Shown: piece after piece, positions 33,071-37,443 of the stretch
Layout: the number at the start of each line of letters is the position of its first letter
Position numbering within the stretch: position 1 is the stretch's first letter
Origin: an uncultured Bacteroidales bacterium
GTDB lineage: Bacteria > Bacteroidota > Bacteroidia > Bacteroidales > P3
Assembly: GCA_900315335.1 (NCBI GenBank)
Contig: OMYR01000003.1
Span: 1-37,443, forward strand
Length of the DNA: 37,443 bases
Reading direction: 5' to 3'
Translations under genes and position numbers: made by a program
The notes under the pieces: model-generated
Told to the model about the DNA's origin: nothing
What the model saw: the letters and a program-made list of their open reading frames with translations, nothing else
Databases searched by the model: none

Positions 33071-33120
33071 TAAACTTTATATACCTTACACCCTCTCGAC
33101 ACACCTATTTTTCTTATGCA

Positions 33121-34068
33121 ATGCAGATAAACGAAACAACAAAAGGTCATATAGTAATTCTTCTTACCAATATCATCTTCGGTATAAACACCCCATTTGC
33201 AAAAGACGCCCTCAATGTTGTAGGTCCGAACATTTTAAGCACGTTTAGATTTGCCGGCTGTGCTGTATTGTTTTGGCTTGCGTCCTTTGTATTCAAAACA
33301 CCTAAGACAACCAAAAAAGATATTTTTCTACTTTGCGTTGCTTCTTTGTTCGGAATTGTTTTCAACTTGTTTGCATTCATTCTCGGACTTAGCAACACAA
33401 CGCCGACCAATGCCTCGATAATAGTGAGTATGACACCTATCTTCACTATGATTATGGCTGCCATATTCCTCAAAGAACCTCTGACTTTCAAAAAGATTAT
33501 AGGTGTTGTATGCGGACTGTCGGGTGCATTGATTTTGATATTGACTAAGAGCGTAACCAGTGGCGTTATCGTCAAAAACAACAGTTTAGGCATTGCCCTT
33601 TGTTTAATAAGCGGCATCTCCTACGCATTGTACCTGACGCTGTTTAGAGATTTAATACGCCGCAATCACCCCATAAATATTATGAAATGGATGTTTTTGG
33701 CTTCCACCATAGTCGTTTTACCCATAACTTGGAGCGATATTTCTTCGTTCGATTACAGCATTCTGACAACCAAAACATGCTTGGAAATGTGTTATGTCGT
33801 TCTTATGGCAACATTCCTTAACTACTTGTTTATACCAATCGCCCAAACACGCTTACGCCCCACAACGCTTTCGATGTACAACTACATTCAGCCTGTTGTA
33901 ACGACAATCATCTCAATAATAATCCTTATGGACGTGCTTACTATCTACAAAATTATCGCTGCAATCCTTATCTTCTCTGGCGTTTATATCGTAACCACAT
34001 CCAAATCCAGAAAACAAGCCGTAGATATTCAAAAAGCCTCCTCAACACTTAAAAAGCTAACCAAATAA
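33121..34068 (+). CDS. EamA/DMT-family transporter
   Basis: A 315-residue inner-membrane protein with ten predicted helices in two EamA repeats. The first repeat includes HIVILLTNIIFGINTPFAKD and LGLSNTTPTNASIIVSMTPIFTMIMAAIFLKEPLTFKKIIGVVCGLSGALIL-type segments; the second includes NSLGIALCLISGISYALYLTLF and TTLSMYNYIQPVVTTIISIIIL. These are classic drug/metabolite transporter motifs. The substrate cannot be told from sequence. An ATG six bases upstream is out of frame and meets a stop, so the start at 33121 holds. It is 50 nt after rsmD. Confidence 0.9.
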   Translation: MQINETTKGHIVILLTNIIFGINTPFAKDALNVVGPNILSTFRFAGCAVLFWLASFVFKTPKTTKKDIFLLCVASLFGIVFNLFAFILGLSNTTPTNASIIVSMTPIFTMIMAAIFLKEPLTFKKIIGVVCGLSGALILILTKSVTSGVIVKNNSLGIALCLISGISYALYLTLFRDLIRRNHPINIMKWMFLASTIVVLPITWSDISSFDYSILTTKTCLEMCYVVLMATFLNYLFIPIAQTRLRPTTLSMYNYIQPVVTTIISIIILMDVLTIYKIIAAILIFSGVYIVTTSKSRKQAVDIQKASSTLKKLTK

Positions 34069-34158
34069 TCTACCATAAAGGAACATAGCACGAATGGTTT
34101 GATAATAGCAATACGAAAATTTTAAGCAATCGAAAACTTAAAAACCTTCAATCCGAAA

Positions 34159-34545
34159 ATGAAATTATTATTCTTGACAATTCCGCTTCTTGCAATGGTT
34201 TATGTGATGTTTAGAATTTATAACATCTTGCCTGCGTTCAAAACTCTTGGCGTTGTTCTTGGCATCGGACTTTTGGCAGGTATGGTTTTGATGATAGTTT
34301 TCGGTATGGAGAAACTCCCTATGACGCTTGCAACGATAATATACCAAACCACCACATCATGGCTATTTATTTTGCTTTATCTTTTTATGATATTCCTGCT
34401 TATGGATGTTTTGCGATTGCTGAATATCATTCCCAAAGAATTGTTGTTTAACTCATGGAAAGGTACGCTAATTATAACGGTTGTAATTGCTGCGATTTTC
34501 GTTTATGGCAACATTCATTACTATGATAAAAACGTGTGGAAGTAA
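34159..34545 (+). pseudogene. N-terminal membrane part of a split metallophosphoesterase
   Basis: A 128-residue open frame with four hydrophobic helices (about 2-19, 29-50, 67-90, 108-123), ending YGNIHYYDKNVWK. Bacteroidetes metallophosphoesterases of this type usually have such a membrane domain joined directly to the catalytic domain. Here the frame stops at 34543-34545, 10 nt inside the catalytic frame. Removing two bases from GTGTGG at 34534-34539 would give DKNVEVNIKSDK and one continuous protein of about 355 residues. It is therefore either a frameshifted gene, a sequencing error, or a natural split into two coupled genes. Confidence 0.65.
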
Positions 34546-35225
34546 ATATTAAGAGCGATAAAGTTACAAAGCCTACAAAAATCGTTATGGTCAGCGATTT
34601 GCATCTTGGCTACCACAATCAACGCAAGACCCTCGCCAAATGGGTGGATATGATAAACAAAGAAAATCCCGATATTGTCCTTATTGCTGGCGATATTATC
34701 GATTTTACGACCTACCCACTCTTTGAGCAACGCTCTTACGAGGAATTCCATAGAGTTAAAGCCCCGATTTACGCATGTCTTGGCAATCACGAATATATTG
34801 CCCGAACAAACAAGACGGCGGAGTTTTTCAACAAGGCCCATATAAATTTGCTGATAGATAGTTGTGCAAAATTTCAAAATCTTTTAATCGTCGGCAGAAA
34901 CGACCGTACGGCAAAAAACAGGAAACCCCTTAATAAACTGATTAACTCTGACGAGACCGACAAATTTATTATCCTCCTTGACCACCAGCCATACGATTTG
35001 CAGCAGGCTCAAAACTCAAAAGTGGATTTTCAATTCTCGGGACATACACATCGCGGACAGGTCTTCCCCGTCAATCTTATAACCGACATCATTTACGAAA
35101 AATCGCACGGAGAATACCATAAAGGCTCAACGACTTATTACGTTTCTTCGGGTCTTGGCATATGGGGCGGCAAGTTCCGTATCGGCTCTCAAAGTGAATA
35201 CGCCGTCTTAACGATAAGCAACTGA
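34536..35225 (+). CDS. Metallophosphoesterase catalytic domain (frameshifted from the preceding frame)
   Basis: A 229-residue calcineurin-like phosphoesterase. The five metal-binding motifs are present in order: VSDLHLGYHN (D-x-H), LIAGDIIDF (GD), CLGNHEYIA (GNHE), LLDHQPYDL and FSGHTHRGQVFP (GHTH). It is close to the YaeI/UDP-2,3-diacylglucosamine hydrolase-like group of membrane-linked enzymes; the substrate is unknown. The only start is a GTG at 34536 that overlaps the preceding frame by 10 nt. That arrangement would permit coupled translation if the split is genuine. A terminator follows at 35275. All catalytic residues are intact, so the product may work if translated. Confidence 0.75.
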   Translation: MEVNIKSDKVTKPTKIVMVSDLHLGYHNQRKTLAKWVDMINKENPDIVLIAGDIIDFTTYPLFEQRSYEEFHRVKAPIYACLGNHEYIARTNKTAEFFNKAHINLLIDSCAKFQNLLIVGRNDRTAKNRKPLNKLINSDETDKFIILLDHQPYDLQQAQNSKVDFQFSGHTHRGQVFPVNLITDIIYEKSHGEYHKGSTTYYVSSGLGIWGGKFRIGSQSEYAVLTISN

Positions 35226-35274
35226 CATTTTAAGACATAAGATACCCACCGCACAAATTTTTATAAGTATCATT

Positions 35275-35314
35275 GGTTTGGAATGCTATCCGCCTATTCC
35301 AACTCACCTTTTTT
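35275..35314 (+). terminator. Terminator after the metallophosphoesterase
   Basis: TTGGAAT (35278-35284) pairs perfectly with ATTCCAA (35296-35302), extended by GGT/ACC, and is followed by six T. It lies 50 nt past the stop codon. Confidence 0.75.
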
Positions 35315-35340
35315 ATTGAAATTACAGAGCGACTTTTATA

Positions 35341-35451
35341 CTAAATATAGAGTGGCTTTTACACTGCAACTTTACGCTAAATTATATACGGCTTTTACCC
35401 CTAAATTATATAGTACCTTTTACGCTAATACATAGCGGCTATGCCTAAATT
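35341..35451. repeat. 24-nt degenerate tandem repeat overlapping the menA stop
   Basis: Copies start at 35341, 35377, 35401 and 35425 with a partial one at 35445. The two central copies are 24 nt each: CTAAATTATATA followed by CGGCTTTTACCC, and CTAAATTATATA followed by GTACCTTTTACG. They are unrelated to the 21-nt family. The CTA at 35445-35447 is the reverse complement of the menA TAG stop. Confidence 0.65.
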
Positions 35452-36389
35452 AAAATTTCAAGGGCGAGCAGGAGGACGAATAAAAGGTTTAATTGTCCGC
35501 TTTTGAAAAGCAGTTGATTGTAAGTATCGCCTTGTGCAACCGTGATTTTCTGATATATAACGAAGAACGGAATAAACAACAAGTTGGTAAAAGACAGTCC
35601 AAAGGCATAAAACGATAGAGACAACACAAAAATGCTATACATCAGCAGTAAACTCTCGCCGAACTTCTTGCCGAACCTTACAGGTATTGTTTTTTTGTTT
35701 ACGGCTTTATCGTCCTCTATATCCCGCAAATTGTTTATCATCAGCACCATCATCGAAATCATTCCACATATGGCACCCACACAAAGTGTCGATTTATTTA
35801 CCGAAGCTGTATTGTGCCAAAGCCAGGAAGTATCCGTCATCATGGTACAATCCACCAAATATTTCGCTCCCAAGACCGCAAAAACGCCATAATACAGAAA
35901 ACAAAACACATCCGCAATGCCGAGATAGGAAAGCGAATGCGAGGTCGCGGTATATAGCCACGCAAAAACTATTGCACTTATGCCGATAAGGACGATAGGC
36001 AAACCGCCAACAACAACCAACAACGCCCCGGTCAATACCGCAACGCCAAGAGTGATATATATCGCCTTTTTCATCTGCAAAGGCGTTACCAATCCCTCAG
36101 CCAACGCCCGCTTGAACCCTACTCTGCCTTTTTTGTCGCTACCTTTCTTAAAATCGTAATAATCATTGATAAGATTACTTAAAACCTGCAAACTCAAAGC
36201 CGACAGAAGCGTTACAATAAAGACAATAACAGTTGCAACGCCGATATATTCAACGTCTTTGTTTTCAAACAATAACAGCCCTGCTGCAATCACAGGACAA
36301 ATGGATGCGAAAAGTGTTTTGGGGCGTATTATCCGCCACCAAAGTCTTAAATTGCCCGAAGAGGCTGATGAGGTTATCGTCTGTATCAT
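35445..36389 (-). CDS. menA: 1,4-dihydroxy-2-naphthoate polyprenyltransferase
   Basis: An integral membrane UbiA-family enzyme that joins a polyprenyl chain to DHNA, giving demethylmenaquinone. About eight or nine transmembrane helices span 314 residues. The first Asp-rich motif is NLINDYYDFKKGSD (72-85). The second is NNLRDIEDDKAVNKKTIPVRFGKK near residue 217. The N-terminal WWRIIRPKTLFASICPVIAA is typical of MenA. The gene follows menG by 41 nt in the same direction, so the two last steps of menaquinone synthesis are together. The stop codon lies inside a tandem repeat. Confidence 0.93.
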   Translation of the reverse strand: MIQTITSSASSGNLRLWWRIIRPKTLFASICPVIAAGLLLFENKDVEYIGVATVIVFIVTLLSALSLQVLSNLINDYYDFKKGSDKKGRVGFKRALAEGLVTPLQMKKAIYITLGVAVLTGALLVVVGGLPIVLIGISAIVFAWLYTATSHSLSYLGIADVFCFLYYGVFAVLGAKYLVDCTMMTDTSWLWHNTASVNKSTLCVGAICGMISMMVLMINNLRDIEDDKAVNKKTIPVRFGKKFGESLLLMYSIFVLSLSFYAFGLSFTNLLFIPFFVIYQKITVAQGDTYNQLLFKSGQLNLLFVLLLALEILI

Positions 36390-36430
36390 CGCTTGTTTAT
36401 ATTTTGAAATGAATACAAATAAAAAAATGT

Positions 36431-37222
36431 TTATTTCTTATATGCCGTGTAAATAGATGCTATACCGAATGTCAGGTTTTCACACTGACAGTTTTCAAAA
36501 CCGGTATCTTGAAGATATTTGATAAACGCCTCTTCTTTGGGGAACTCTTTAACGCTTTTCATAAGATACTTGTAGGCGCTGTTGTCCTTGGATATAATTT
36601 TGCCGACAAATGGCAGAATATAAGTGAAATATATATTGTAGCCAAAGCGTATGAAGATGTTTTTGGGATATGTAAATTCAAGAATGACCATTTGACCGTT
36701 CGGCTTTAAGACACGATACATTTCGCTCAGTCCAAGATTTAGGTTACTGAAATTTCTAACCCCGAAAGCACATGTAATCACATCAAAGGTATTGTCCTCA
36801 AAGGAAAGATGTTCTACGTTTTCTTGTTTAAGCACTGCCGTTGTTTTGACATCAAGATTAGTATCAATCAAAAACTTATCAATCTTTTGCTTTGCCTTTT
36901 TAAGCATCTGCTCGCTAAGGTCTATACCGGTAAAAGCGATATTTTGACATAAGAATTTTTGGGTTTTATAAGCCTTAATCATCTGCAAGGTCAAATCTCC
37001 CGTACCTGCCGCCACGTCCAAAATTTTTAGTTTTACGTTTTTTTCATCAATGCTTATGGCATTGGGGTTGTACCATTTAAGTTTTTTGACGGTTTTTTTT
37101 CGCCATCCTTTATCAATATTAAGGGTAAGCAGGTGATTCAAAAAATCGTAATGTTCGGCTATTCTGTCGAATAAGGAGTCTATTGTTTTTTTATTTTCTT
37201 TTACCGAGAGTTCTTTTGCCAT
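36431..37222 (-). CDS. menG: Demethylmenaquinone methyltransferase (MenG/UbiE)
   Basis: A SAM-dependent class I methyltransferase making menaquinone from demethylmenaquinone. IDSLFDRIAEHYDFLNHLLT and DKGWRKKTVKKLKW are the family N-terminus; the SAM site is ILDVAAGTGDLTLQM near residue 68; DVITCAFGVRNFSNLNLGLSEMYRVLKPNGQMVILEF is the core of motifs II-III, and the end ASIYTAYKK is conserved. Length 263 is slightly longer than the common 230-250. menA follows after 41 nt. Menaquinone in an organism with a class III reductase points to anaerobic respiration. Confidence 0.94.
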   Translation of the reverse strand: MAKELSVKENKKTIDSLFDRIAEHYDFLNHLLTLNIDKGWRKKTVKKLKWYNPNAISIDEKNVKLKILDVAAGTGDLTLQMIKAYKTQKFLCQNIAFTGIDLSEQMLKKAKQKIDKFLIDTNLDVKTTAVLKQENVEHLSFEDNTFDVITCAFGVRNFSNLNLGLSEMYRVLKPNGQMVILEFTYPKNIFIRFGYNIYFTYILPFVGKIISKDNSAYKYLMKSVKEFPKEEAFIKYLQDTGFENCQCENLTFGIASIYTAYKK

Positions 37223-37245
37223 AATTTGCTTGTTTTAAGAGTCTG

Positions 37246-37278
37246 CAAAGTTACGCAATATTACTTTTCTATACACAA
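37246..37278 (-). promoter_or_regulatory. Promoter candidate of menG-menA
   Basis: On the minus strand TAACTTTG (37246-37253) fits TAnnTTTG, 23 nt before the menG start. A TTG lies 22 nt further upstream (37276-37278), three bases more than the ideal spacing. Confidence 0.5.
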
Positions 37279-37360
37279 GATTTTTCTGATAAGTATAAAT
37301 ATATATTCGCGTAAAACAATAAAAAAGACAGTCCAAATGAATGAACTGCCTTAAAATTCG

Positions 37361-37443
37361 TACTCCGGATGGGACTTGAACCCATAAGAGCGCATTGCTC
37401 ACGGGATTTTAAGTCCCGCGTGTCTACCAATTCCACCACCAGA
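37361..37443 (-). tRNA. tRNA-Leu (anticodon TAA), lacking its first two bases at the window edge
   Basis: Read on the minus strand, the end of the window gives acceptor bases 3-7 (TCTGG), the D arm GTGGAATTGGTAGACACG, the anticodon stem-loop CGGGA-CTTAAAA-TCCCG with anticodon TAA, a long variable arm (TGAGCAATGCGCTCT) typical of class II tRNAs, the T arm ATGGGTTCAAGTCCCAT and the 3' acceptor strand CCGGAGT with discriminator A. CCA is not encoded. Bases 1-2 lie beyond the window. Confidence 0.93.

Overview
The window is about 37 kb of AT-rich bacterial chromosome from a member of the Bacteroidetes, most likely an anaerobic Bacteroidales. The evidence is a type IX secretion cargo protein with a gliding-type C-terminal domain, the clade-specific small genes DUF4295, DUF3098 and DUF3822, a CarboxypepD_reg/DUF5686 outer-membrane protein, promoters of the Bacteroidetes form TTTG-N19-TAnnTTTG, an oxygen-sensitive class III ribonucleotide reductase with its activase, and menaquinone genes. 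Genes are densely packed in short operons on both strands. I see no insertion sequence, prophage, CRISPR array or rRNA.

Layout. 1-3.6 kb: a TPR gene and a large T9SS cargo gene (minus strand). 3.9-7.8 kb: rpmG, DUF4295, ftsY, an outer-membrane barrel gene and rimO (plus). 8.5-11.1 kb: nrdD-nrdG (plus). 11.6-12.7 kb: two poorly characterised minus-strand genes. 12.9-21.0 kb: a six-gene minus-strand run that looks like an inositol-lipid locus. It is transcribed as a DUF5686 outer-membrane protein, a nucleotidyltransferase/ATP-grasp fusion, a CDP-alcohol phosphatidyltransferase, a flippase-like membrane protein, a HAD hydrolase and myo-inositol-phosphate synthase. 21.4-25.9 kb: an orphan protease propeptide, a membrane-anchored protein of unknown function, truB, uppP, DUF3098 and ftsX (minus). 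26.0-27.3 kb: aspartate kinase (minus). 27.5-30.8 kb: queA, ispD and an APH-RapZ fusion (plus). 31.0-35.2 kb: a small membrane protein, DUF3822, rsmD, an EamA transporter and a metallophosphoesterase split by an apparent frameshift (plus). 35.4-37.2 kb: menG and menA (minus). The right edge carries a tRNA-Leu(TAA) lacking only its first two bases.

The inositol locus reads as a pathway. Ino1 makes inositol phosphate from glucose 6-phosphate. The nucleotidyltransferase could activate it with CTP. The CDP-alcohol transferase would join a phosphoinositol group to a lipid, the HAD enzyme could remove a phosphate, and the flippase-like protein could move the product. The ATP-grasp half of the fusion resembles inositol-polyphosphate kinases in its C-terminal motif, so it might phosphorylate the inositol headgroup. 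These assignments are inferred from family and context.

The least explained signal is not a gene. At least seven intergenic regions carry short arrays with an exact 21-nt period, usually about four units. The best-conserved unit is a perfect 17-nt palindrome (TTAGTGTTTAACACTAA) plus a TAAA-like spacer. A second unit type carries CTCTCACAT instead. Two arrays 21 kb apart are collinear copies in opposite orientation. Other non-genic structures are a 103-nt inverted repeat in front of rimO, a double hairpin after nrdG, a terminator-like hairpin between DUF4295 and ftsY, and a 24-nt repeat that supplies the menA stop codon.
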